A DNA stretch of 64,000 nucleotides, taken from the NCBI GenBank assembly GCA_029961685.1, contig JARWKL010000008.1:19377981-19441980 (forward strand), read 5' to 3'. The stretch comes from Aristolochia californica (taxonomy: Eukaryota; Streptophyta; Magnoliopsida; Piperales; Aristolochiaceae). The position numbers and the translations under genes were made by a program. The notes beneath the pieces were generated by a model. It was given only the letters and a program-made list of their open reading frames with translations, ran no database searches and was not told the origin of the DNA. This document shows positions 25,957 through 38,336 of the stretch, one piece after another; positions within the stretch are counted from its first letter, which is position 1, and each line of letters starts with the position of its first letter.

Positions 25957-28900
25957 CCCTTCATCTCGTAAACAAAAAAAGTGATAAAAGACAAATAGAT
26001 CACAACAAAATAAAAAATTTAGAGTTTATGTATGGAAAGAATTTAGAGAAGTAACAAATGTAAGTAAAGAAAATTTATTCACACATCACAAATATACACA
26101 AAAGTTTTGTTACCAAGTTTTGGAAATTTCAGTAGTTCAACCCTAATAGCTCGGAATTTTATAAGAAAGATTTTTCTACACATGTTTTAAAAAAATGATA
26201 TGCATGCTTGAAACATGTTAAAGATGAAAATGACATATGGATCCAAAGCTTTTCAAGAGAATAACATTAAATTCCCAAGTGAAAGTGTGGTGGGATATTT
26301 ACCCAAGTCAAACAAGCCATTATTTATCCCATTTACAAAAAACATACCAAAAGATAATAGATGATTGTAAAGTGATTTATCATGCATAACGGGCTATATT
26401 TTTGTAAAGAATGACTTATGGATTGGAGTCAACACTCAGTTAAACATCCCCCGCCTCCCCCTTTTTCTGACAATTACAGAACCTGATATACAAAAACTAA
26501 AAAGACTTTACAATCAATAAAAAATTACAGAAACTTTGTGAATTATCTCTCTCTACATTTGTGCATTGTGCATTTCCATTTTAGATGTATACTTTTTTCT
26601 TAAATCAAAACTTGAGTTTTCACTTGCCCTTCATCTCATGAACAAAAAAAGAGAAAAAAGGCAAATAGATCACAACAAAATGAAAATTTTAGAGTTTATG
26701 TATGGAAATAATTTAAAGCAATAACAAATGAAAGGAAAGAAAATTTTTCCACACACCATAAATGTTCACAAAAGTTTTGTTATCCAAGTTTGGGAAATTC
26801 CACTAGTTCAACCCGAATAGCTCTTAATTTTTTATGGAAGAGATTTTTCTACACATGTTTTAAAAAATCGATTTGCATCCTTGAAACATGTTAAAGATGA
26901 AAATGATCTATGGATCCACACCTTTTAAATATAATAACATTAAATTCACATGTGAACGTGCGGTGGGGTATTTACCCGAGTCAAACAAGCCATTATTTTG
27001 CCCATTTACAAAAAGCGAGCCTAACGATCATAGATGACTGTGAAGTGATTTATCATACGTAACAGGCAATATTTTTGTAAGGAATGACTTATGGATCGGG
27101 AGTCAACACTCAGTTAAAAATCCCCCGCCTCTCCTTTTTTCCCAATGATTGCAGAACCTGATATATAAAAACTAAAAAGAGTTTATAATCCCTAAAAATA
27201 ACTGACAGTTTTTGGAATTATCTCACTCTTCATTTGTGCATTGTGCATTTGAATTTTACATGTATACTTTTTTCTTTAATCAAAACTTGAGCTTTCACTT
27301 TCTCTTCTTCTCATAAACAAAAAAAGAGATAAAAGGCAAATAGATCACAACAAAATGAAAATTTTACAGTTTATGTATGGAAAGAATTTAAACCAATAAA
27401 TATTGTAAGTAAAGTAAATTTATTTACACACCACAAATGAACACAAAATTTTTGTTATCTAAGTTTGGGAAATTCCACTAGTGCAACCCTTATAGCTCGG
27501 AATTTTATAAGAAAGAGATTTTTCTACAAATGTTTTAAAAAATGGATATGCATGCTTGAAACATGTTAAAGATGCAAATGACCTACAGATCCAAACCTTT
27601 TAAAGAGAATAACATCAAATTCCCAAGTGAACGTGCGGTGGGATATTTACCCGAGTCAAACAAGCCATTATTTTGCCTATTTACAAAAAGCTGACCTAAC
27701 GATCATACATGAAAAAAAAGTGATTTATCATTGGTAACGGGTTATATTTTTATAAGGAATGACTTATGGATTGGAGTCAACACTCAGTTAAAATTCCTCC
27801 GCCTCCCCCTTTTCCCGACGATTGTAGAACCTGATATATAAAAACTAAAAAGACTTTACAATCCGTAAAAATTACTGAAACGTTTTGGAAATAAAATTCA
27901 AAACTTGAGTTTTCACTTGCCTTTCACATCGTAAACAAAAAAAAAAGATAAAAGGCAAATAGTTCACAACAAAATGAAAATTTTAGAGTTAATGTATGAA
28001 AAGAATTTAAAGCAGTAACAAATGTAAGTAAATAAAATTTATTCACACACCACAAATGAACACAAAAGTTTGTTATCCAAGTTTGGGAAATTCCACTAGT
28101 TAAACCCTTATAGCTCGAATTTTATAAGAAAGAGATTTTTCTTCACCTGTTTTAATAAATGGATATGCATGTTTGAAACAAGTTAAAGATGCAAATGACC
28201 TATGGATGCAATCATAATAAAGAGAATAATATTAAATTCCCAAGTGAACGCTTAACCCATTTAATAAACCTGACATAACGAACATAGATGACTGTAAAGT
28301 GATTTATCATCTGTAACAGACTATATTATTGTAAGGAATGGCTTATGGATTGGGAGTCAATACTCAGTTAAAAATCCCCCTTCTCCCCTTTTTCCCAACA
28401 ATTGCAGAACTTGATATATAAAAACTAAAAAGACTATACAATCCCTAACAATTACAAAAACTTTTTGAAATTATCTTTCTCTACATTTGTGCATTGTGCA
28501 TTTCCATTTTGGATGTAAACTTTTTTCTTTAATAAAACTTGAGTTTTCACTTTCCCTTCATCATATAAACAAAAAAAGAGATAAAAGACAAATAGATCAC
28601 TACAAAACGAAAATTTTAGAGTTTTTGTATGGAATGAATTTAAAGAAATAAAAAATATAAGTAAAGAAAATTTATTCACACGCCACAAATGAACACAAAA
28701 GTTTTGTTATCCAAGTTTGCAAAATTCCACTAGTTGAACCCTAAATGCTTAGAATTTTATAAGAAAGAGATTTTTCTACAGATGTTTAAAAAAATGGATA
28801 TGCATACTTGAAACATGTTTAAGATGGAAATGACCTATGGATCCAAACCTTTTAAAGAGAATAACATTAAATTCCCAAGTGAAAGTGTGGTGGGATATTT

Positions 28901-31900
28901 ACCTGAGTCAAGCAAGCCATTATTTTGCCCAATTACGAAAAGCTGACCTAAAGATCATAGATGATTGTAATGTGATTTATCATGCATAACGGGATATATT
29001 TTTGTAAGGAATGACTTATGGATTGGGAGCCAACACTCAGTTAAAATTCCCCCTCTTCCCCCTTTTCCCAACGATTGCAGAACCTGATATTTAAAAAACT
29101 AAAAAGAATTTACAATCCCTAAAATTACATACAATTTTTAGAATTATCTCGCTCTACATTTGTGTATTGTGTATCTCCATTTTAGATGTATACTTTTTTC
29201 TTAATTCAAAACTAGAGTTTTCACTTCAAGTTCATCTCGTAAATAAAAAAAGAATTAAAAGGCAAATAGATCAGAACAAAATGAAAACTTTAGAGATTAT
29301 GTATAGAAAGAATTTAAAGCAATAACCAATGTACGTAAAGAAAATTTATTCACACACCACAAATGAACACAAAGTTTTGTTAACCAAGTTTTGGAAATTC
29401 CACTAGTTCAACCCTAATAGCTCGGAAATTAATAAGAAAGAGATTTTCTACACTTGTTATAAAAAGTGATATGCATGCTTGAAACATGTTAAAGATGCAA
29501 ATGACCTATGGATCCAAACATTTTAAAGAGAATAAAATTAAATTCCTAAGTGAACATGTGGTCGGATATTTACCCGAATCGAACAAGCCATTATTTTGCC
29601 CATTTACAAAAAGCAGACCTAACGATCAGAGATGATTGTAAAGTGATTTGTCATTCGTAACGGGCTATACTTTTGTAATAAATTACTTATGGGTTGGAGT
29701 CAACACTCAGTTAAAAATCCCCCACCTCCCCCTTTTCCCGACGATTGCAGAACCTGATATATAAAAACTAAAAAGACTTTACAATCCCAAAAAATTACAG
29801 AAACATTTTGGAATTATCTCTCTCTATATTTTTGCATTGTGCATTTCCATTTTAAATGCATAATTTTTTATTAAATCAAAACTTGAGTTTTCACTTGCCC
29901 TTCATCTTGTAAACAAAAAAAAGATAAAAGGCAAATAGATCACAAAAAATGAAAATTTTAGAGTTTTTGTATGGAAAGAATTTAAAGCAATAAGAAATGT
30001 AAATAAAGAAAATTTATTCACACACTACAAATGAACACAATAGTTTTGTTATCCAAGTTTGGGAAATTCCACTAGTACAACCCTAATAGCTCGAAATTTT
30101 ATCAGAAAGAGATTTTTCTACACATGCTTTAAAAAATCGATATGCTTTCTTGAAACATGTTAAAGATGGAAATGACCTAAGGATCCAATCCCTTTAAAGA
30201 GAATAACATTAAATTCCCAAGTAAATTTGCGGTGGGATATTTACCCGAGTCAAACAAGCCATTATTTTGCCCATTTACAAAAAGCTGACCTAACGATCAT
30301 ACATGATTGTAAAGTGGTTTATCATGCGTAACGGGCTATATTTTTTTAAGGAATGACTTATGGATTAGGAGTCAACACACAGTTAAAAATCTCCCACTTC
30401 CCCCTTTTCTCGACGATTGCAGAACCTGATATATAAAAACTAAAAAGAGTTTACAATCCCAAAAAATTACAAACACTTTTTGGAATTATCACTCTCTAAA
30501 ATTGTGCATTGTGCATTTCCATTTTAGATCTATACTTTTTTTATTAAATATAAACCTGATTTTTCAATTTCGCATCATCTCGTAAAAAAAAAAAAGGTAA
30601 CAAGCAAATAGATCACAACAAAATGAAAATTTAAGAGTTTAATGTTTGCAAAGAATTTAAAGCAAACACAAATGTCAATAAACAAAATTTATTCACACAC
30701 CTCAAATGAACACAAAAGTGTTGTTATCCAAGTTAGGAAAATTCCACTAGTTCAACCCTAATTGCTAGGAATTTTATAAGATGGATATGCATGCTTGAAA
30801 CATGTTAAAGCTACAAATGACCTATGGATCCATACCTTTTAAAGAGAATAACATTAAATTTCCAAGTGAACATGCGGTGGTATATTTACCCGAGTCAAAC
30901 AAGCCTTTATTTTGCCCATTTGAAAAAAGCTGACCTAACGATCATAGATGATTGTAAAGTGATTTATCATGCGTAATGGGCTATATTTTTATGAGGAATG
31001 ACTTATGGATTGAGAGTCAACACTCAGTTAAAAATCCCCCACCTCCCCCTTTTCCCGACGATTGCAGAACTCGATATATGAAAACTAAAAGGAGTTTAGA
31101 ATCCATAAAAATTACAGACACTTTTTGGAATTATATCTCTCTACATTTGTGCATTGTGCATTTCCATTTTTTATGTATACTTTTCTCTTAAATAAAAACT
31201 TGAGTTTTCACTTTCCCTTCATCTCTTAAACAAAAAAAGACATAAAAGGCCAATAGATCACAACAAAATGAAAATTTTAGAGTTTATGTATGGAAAGAAT
31301 TTAAAGCAATAACAAATGTAAGAAAATAAGGATATACATGTTTGTAACATGTTAAAGATGCAAATGTCCTACGCATGTTTTAAAAAAAGGATATGCATGC
31401 TTGTAACATGTTAAAGATGTAATTGTCCTATGGATCCATACCTTTTAAAGAGAATAACTTAAATTCCCAAGTGAACGTGCAGTGGGATATTTACCCAAGT
31501 CAAACAAGCCATTGTGTTACCCATTTACAAAAAGCTGACCTAAGATCTTAAATGATTGTAAAGTGATTTATCATCCGTAACGGCCTATATTTTTGTAAGG
31601 AATGACTTATGGATTGGGAATCAACACTGAGTTAAAAATCCCCTGCCTCCCCCCTTTTTCTCGACGATTGCAGAACCAGATATATAAAAACTAAAAAGTG
31701 TTTAATATCCCTTAAAATTACAGACACTTTTTGGAATTATTACTCTCTACATTTGTGCATTGTGCATTTCCATTTTAGATGCATACTTTTTTCATAAATC
31801 AAAACTTGAGTTTTCACTTTCCCTTCATCTCGTAAACAAAAAAAGAGATAAAAGGCAAATAGATCACAACAAAATGAAAATTTTAAAGTTTATGTATGGA

Positions 31901-33789
31901 AAGAATTTAAAGAAATAAAAAATGCAAGAAAAAAAATTTATTGACACACCACAAATGAACACAAAAGTGTTGTTATCCAAGTTTGGGAAATTCCACTTGT
32001 TCAACCCTAATAGCTCGGATTTTTATAAGAAAGAGATTTTTCTCTGCACGTTTTAAAAAATGGATATTCATGCTTGATACATGTCAAAGATGGAAATGAC
32101 CTAAGGATCCAAACCTTTTAAAGAGAATAAGATTAAATTCCCAAGTGAACGTGCGGTGGGATATTTACTCGAGTCAAACAAGCCATTATTTTCCCCATTT
32201 AGAAAAAGCTGACCTAACGATCACAGATGATTATAAAGTGATTTATCATGTGTAACGGGCTATATTTTTGTTAGGAATGACTTATGAATTGGGAGTCAAC
32301 ACTCAGTTAATAATCCCCCGCCTCCCTCTTTTCTGAGAATTGCAGAACTTGATATATTAAAACTTAAAAGAGTTTACAATCCCTAAAATTACAGACACTT
32401 TTTGGAATTATCTCTCTCCAAATTTTTGCATTCTGCCTTTCCATTTTAGATCTATACTTTTCTCCTAAATCAAAACTTGAGTTTTCACTTTTCCTTCATC
32501 TCGTATACACAAAAAGAGATAAAACGCAAATAGATCACAACAAAATAAAATTTTTAGAGTTTATGTAGGAATAGAATTTAAAGCATTCACAAATTTAAGA
32601 AAAGAAAATTTATTCACACTTGTTTTAAAAAATGGATATGGATGCTTGGAACATGTGAAAGATGCAAATGACCTATGGATCCAAACCTTTTAAAGAAAAT
32701 AACATTAAATTCCCAAGTGAACGTGCGGTGGGATATTTACCCGAGTCAAAGCAGCCATTATTTTGCCCATTTTCAAAAATCTGACGATCATAGATGATTG
32801 TAAAGTGATTTATCATGCGTAACCGGCTATATTTTTGTAAGGAATGACTTATGCTTTGGAAGTCAACACTGAGTTAAAAATCCCCTGCCTCCCCATTTTC
32901 TGCATGATTGCAGAACCTTATATATAAAAACTAAAAAGAATTTACAATCCCCAAAAATTACAGACAGTTTTTGGATTTATCTCTCTCTACATTTGTTCTT
33001 TGTGCATTTCCATTTTAGATCTATACTTTTTTCTCAAATCAAAACATGTGCTTTCACTTTCGCTTCATCAAGTAAACAAAAAAAGAGATAAAAGGCAAAT
33101 AGATCACAAAAAAATGAAAATTTAGAGTTTATGTGTGGAAAGAATTTAAAGCAATAACTAATGTATGTAAACAAAATTTATTCACACGAAAAATTAACAC
33201 AAAAGTGTTGTTATCCAAGTTTGGGAAATTTCACTAGTTCAACCCTAATAGCTCGGAATTTTATAAGATAGAGATTTTTCTACTAAAGTTTAAAAAAAAT
33301 GGACATGCATGTTTGAAACATATTAAAGATGCAAATGACTTATGGATCCAAACCTTTTAAAGAGAATCACATTAAATTCCAAAGTGAACGAGCGGTGGGA
33401 TATTTACCCGAGTCGAACAAGCCATTATTTTGCCCATTTAGAAAAAGCGGACCTAACAATTATAGATTATTGTAAAGTGATTTATCATACGTAACGGGCT
33501 ATATTTTTGTCAGGATTGAGTTTTCACTTTCCCTTCATCTCGTAAACAAACAAAAGAGATAAAAGGCAAAAAGATAACAACCAAATGAAAAATTTTCAGT
33601 TTATGTATGGAAAGAATTTAAAGCAATAACAAATGTAAGTAAAGAAAATTTATTGACACACCACAGATGAACACAAGTTTTGTTATCCAAATTTGGGAAA
33701 TTTCACTAGTTCAGCCCTAATAGCTCGGAATTTTATAAGAAAGAGATTTTTCTATACATGTTTTAAAAAATGGATATGGATGCTTGAAA
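25957..33789. repeat. Divergent satellite monomers, deletion-rich
   Basis: Landmarks: 26421, 27094, 27769, 28348, 29021, 29692, 30363, 31008, 31612, 32287 and about 32854; the next is lost in a deletion. Short steps are 579 (27769), 604 (31008) and 567 (32287). Internal gaps lie at about 27889 (loss of the TTATCTCTCTCTACA to T-tract stretch), about 28249 (loss of GGTGGGATATTTACCC onward), about 31328, about 32619 (TTCACAC joined to TTGTTTTAAAA) and about 33513. No gene was seen. Confidence 0.9.
31322..31440. repeat. Deletion plus ~59-bp duplication in one monomer
   Basis: AATGTAAGAAAA runs directly into AAGGATATACATG, so about 150 bp around the ACACACCAC, CCACTAGTTC and AAAGAGATTTTT motifs are gone. 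The following segment is then repeated at an offset of 59 bp: GGATATACATG at 31330 and GGATATGCATG at 31389, each followed by TTGTAACATGTTAAAGATG or a close variant. Deletion and duplication in the same place suggest one complex repair event. Confidence 0.8.
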
Positions 33790-33994
33790 CATGTTAATGA
33801 TGCAAATGACCTATGGATCCAAACCTTTTAAAGAGAATAACATTAAATTCCCAAGTGAACGTGCAGTGGGATATTTACCCGAGTTAAACAAACCTTTATT
33901 TTGCCCATTTACAAAAAGATGACCTAACGATCATAGATGATTGTAAGTGATTTATCATACGTAACAGCTATATTTTTGTAAGGAATGACTTATG
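32854..33994. repeat. Two monomers fused by a ~200-bp deletion
   Basis: At 33511-33520 ATATTTTTGTCAGGA joins TTGAGTTTTCACTTTCCC. The landmark, C-rich box and following parts of one monomer are missing, giving 1141 bp in place of about 1345. The part at about 33030-33170 (CAAAACATGTGCTTTCAC, AACTAATGTATGTAAA) is closely similar to the end of the seven-monomer HOR at 38190-38336. Confidence 0.85.
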
Positions 33995-36900
33995 GATTGG
34001 GATTCAACACTCAGTTTAATATCCCCCGCCTTCCCCATTTCCTGGAGATTGCAGAACCTGATATATAAAAACTAAAAAGAGTTTACAATCCCTAAAAATT
34101 GCAAACACTTTTTGGAATTATATCTTTCTACATTTCTGCAATGTGCATTTCCATTTAAGATGTATACTTTTTTCTTAAATCAAAACTTGAGTTTTCACTT
34201 TCCCTTCATCTCGAAACCAAAAAAAGAGATAAAAGGCAAATAGATCACAACAAAATGAAAATTTTAGAGTTATGTATGGAAAGAATTTAAAGCAGTAAAA
34301 ATGTAAGTAAAGAAAATTTATTCACACACCACAAATGAACTCAAAAGTTTCGTTACACAAGTTTGGGAAATTCCACTAATTCAACTCTAATAGCTCGGAA
34401 TTTTATAAGAAAGAGATTTTTCTACGTTAGTTTTAAAAAATGGATATGCATGCTTGAAAAATGTTAAATATGCAAATTACCTATGGATCCAAACCTTTTA
34501 AAGAGAATAACAATAAATATCCAAGTGTGCAGTGGGATATTTACCCGAGTCGAACAACCCATTATTTATCCCATTTACAAAAAGCTAACCTAACGATATT
34601 AGATATTTTAAAGTGATTTATCATGCATAATGGGCTATATTTTTCTAAGGAATGACATATGGATTGGGAGTCAAAACTCAGTTAAAAATCCCCGCCTCCC
34701 CCTTTTCACGATGATTACAGAACCTGATATATAAAAACTAAAAAGAGTACACAATCCCTAAAAATTATAGACACTTTTTTGAATTATCTCTCTCTAAATT
34801 TGTGCATTGTGCATTTCCATTTTAGATGTAAAATTTTTTCTCAAATCAAAACTTGAGTTTTCACTTTCCCTTTATCTCGTAAACAAAAAAAGACATAAAA
34901 GGCAAATAGATCACAACAAAATGAAAATTTTAGAGTTTATCTATGGGAAGAATTTAAAGCAATAACAAAGGTAAGTAAAGAAAATTTATTCACACACCAT
35001 GAAGGAACACAATGGTTGTTATCCAAGTTTGGGAAATTCCACTAGTTCCACCCTAATAGTTCAGAATTTTATAAGAAAGAGATTTTTTTACGCATGTTTT
35101 AAAAAATGGATATGCATGCTTGGAATTTGTTAATGATTCAAATGACTTATTTATCCAAACCTTTTTAAGAGAATAATATTAAATTCCCAAGTGAACGTGC
35201 GGTGGGATTTTTACCCGAGTCAAACAAGCCATTATTTTGCCCATTTACAAAAAGCTAACCTAATGATCATAGATGATTGTAAAGTGATTTATCATGCATA
35301 ATGGGCAAGATTTTTTTAAGGAAAGACTTATGCATTGGAAGTCAACACTGAGTTAAAAATCCCCCACCTCCCCCTTTTCCCCATATTGCAGAACCTTATA
35401 TATAAAAACTAAAAAAAGATTACAATCCCTAAAACTTACAGACACTTTTTCGAATTATCTCTCTCTACATTTGTGCATTGTGCATTTCCATTTTTTATGT
35501 TTATTTTTTTCTTAAAACAAAACTTGAGTTTTCACTTTCCCTTCATCTCGTAACCAAAAAAATTGATAAAAGGCAAATAGAATACAACAAAAAGAAAATT
35601 TTATAGTTTAAGTTAGGAAAGAATATCAAGCAATCAAAATTTATCTAAAGAAAATTTATTCACACACCACAAATGAACACAAAAATTTTGTTATCGAAGT
35701 TTGGGAAATTCTACTAGTTCAACCGTAATAGCTCAGAATTTTATCAGAAAGAGATTTTTTTACGCATGTTTTAAAAAATGGATGTACATGCTTGGAACAT
35801 GTTAAAGATTCAAATGACCTATGGATCCAAACCTTTTAAAGAGATTAACATTAAATTCCCAAGTGAATGTGCAGTGAGATATTTACCCGAGTCAAATAAG
35901 CCATTATTTTGCCCATTTACAAAAAGCTGACCTAAGGATCATAGAAGATTGTCAAGTGATTTATCATGCACGATGGGCTATATTTTTTTAAAGAATGAGT
36001 TATGGATTGGGAGTCAACAATCAGTTAAAAATCTCTCACCTCCCCCTTTTCCCGACGATTGCTGAACCTGAAATTAAAACTAAAATGAACTTAAAATCCC
36101 TAAAAATTATAGACATTTTTTCGAATTATCTCTCTCTACATTTGTGCATTGTGCACTTTCATTTTAGATGCAAACCTTTTCCTTAAATCAAAACTTGTGT
36201 TTTCATTTTCCCTTCACCTCGTAAACAAAAAAAAAAAAGAGATAAAAAGCAAATAGATCACAACAAAATTAAAATTTTTGAGTTTATGTATGGAAAAAAT
36301 TTAAAGCAATAAAAAATGTAAGTAAAGATAATTTATTCACACACCACAAATAAACACAAAAGTTTTGTTGTCCAAGTTTTGGAAATTCCACAAGCTACCC
36401 CCTAATAGCTCGAAATTTTATAAGAAATAGATTTACATATGCAATTTTTAAAAAATGGATATGCATGCTTGTAACATTTTAAAGATGCAAATGTCCTATG
36501 GATCCAAACCTTTTAAAGAGAATAACTTAAATTCCCATGTGAAGGTCCGGTAGGATATTTACCCTAGTCAAACAAGCCATTATTTTGGCCATTTACAAAA
36601 AGCTAACCAAACGATCGTAAATGATTGTAAAGTGATTTATCATGCGTAACGGGCAATATTTTTGTAAGGAATGACTTATGTATTGGGAGTCAACACTCAG
36701 TTAAAAATCCCCCACCTCCCCCTTTTCTCGACGATTGCAGAACTAGATATATAAAAACTAAAAAGACTTTACAATCCCTAAATATTATAGACACTTTTAG
36801 GAATTATCTCTCACTACATTTGTGCATTGTGCATTTCCATTTTAGATGGATACTATTTTCTGATATCAAAACTTGAATTTTCACTTTCCCATCATCTCGT

Positions 36901-38336
36901 AAACAAAAGGCAAATAAATCACAACAAAATGACAATTTTAGAGTTTTTGTATGGGAAGAATTTAAAGAAACAACAAATGTAAGTAAAGAAAATTTATTCA
37001 CACACCACAAATGAACACAAGTTTTGCTATCCTAGTTTGGGAAATTCCACTAGTTCAACCCTAATAGCTCAAAATTTTATTAGAAAGAGAATTTTCAATG
37101 CATGTTTTAAAAAATGGATATCCATGCTTGAAACTTGTTAAAGATGCAAATTAACTATGATTCCAAACCTTTTAAAGAGAATAATATTAAATTCCCAAGT
37201 GAACGTGTGGCGGGATATTTACCCTAGTCAAACAAGCCCTTATTTTGCCCATTTACAAAAAGTTGAGCTAACGATCATAGAAGATTGTAAAGGGATTTAT
37301 CATGCGTAACGGGCAATATTTTTGTAAGGAATGACTTATGGATTGGGAGTCCACACTCAGTTAAAAATCCCCCGCCACCCCTTTTTCCAACAATTACAGA
37401 ACCTAATATATAAAAAACAAAAAAAATTTGCAATCCCTAAAATTTACAGTCACTTTTTGGAATTATCTCTCTCTACTTTTGTGCATTGTTAATTTCCATT
37501 TTAGATGTATACTTTTTTTTAAATAAAAAATCGAGTTTTCACTTTCCCTTCATCTCGTAAAAAAAAAAAAAAAAAAAAAAGAGATAAAAGGCAAATAGAT
37601 CACAACAAAATGAAAATTTTAGAGTTTATCTATGGAAAGAATTTAAAGCAATAAAAAATGTAAGTAAAGAAAATTTATTCACACACCACAAATGAACACA
37701 TAAGTTTTGTTGTCCAAGTTTGGGAAATTCCACTTGTTCAATCCTAAAAGCTCGAAATTTTATAAGAAAGAGTCTTTTCTCTGCATGTTTTGAAAAATGG
37801 ATATGCATGCTTGAAACATGTTAAAGTTGTGAATGACCTATGGATCCAAATCTTTTAAAGTGAATAACGTTAAATTCCCAAGTGAACGTGCGGTGGGATA
37901 TTTACCCAAGTCAAACAAGCCAGTATTTTTCCCATTTACAAAAATTGTCCTAACAATCATAGAATATTGTAAAGTGATTTATCTTGCGTAGTCGGGTATA
38001 TTTTTTTAAGGAATGACTTAATGATCAAGAGTCAACACTCAGTTAAAATTCACCCGCCTCACCCTTTTCCCGACGATTGCAGAACCTGATAAATAAAAAC
38101 TAGAAAGAGTTTACAATCCCTAAAAATTAGAGACACTTTTTTGAATTATCTCTCTCTACATTTGTGCACTTTGCATTGATGTATACTTTTTTCTTAAATC
38201 AAAACATGTGCTTTCACTTTCGCTTCATCTCGTAAACAAAAAAAGAGATAAAAGGCAAATAGATCACAACAAAATAAAAATTTAGAGTTTATGTGTAGAA
38301 AGAATTTAAAGCAATAACTAATGTATGTAAATAAAA
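33790..38336. repeat. Seven-monomer HOR (4.5 kb), copy 1
   Basis: Landmarks: 33995, 34662, 35333, 36005, 36681, 37341 and 38023. Private strings such as TTAATGATGCAAATG, CCCATTTCCTGGAGATTGC, CCATATTGCAGAACC, CACAAGCTACCCCC and AAAAGCTCGAAATT all recur in copy 2 in the same order. The unit ends at AATGTATGTAAATAAAA, which abuts ACATGTTAATGATG of copy 2. This skips about 155 bp of a normal monomer, so the copy-to-copy junction is not in register. Confidence 0.9.
37559..37580. repeat. Expanded A-tract, 22 A
   Basis: Every monomer has an A-tract after CTCGTAAAC, usually 6-8 A long and often preceded by the C. Here the C is lost and the run is 22 A. The corresponding place in HOR copy 2 (about 41979) has a shorter run of about 13, so the tract changed length after the duplication or during sequencing. 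Confidence 0.8.
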
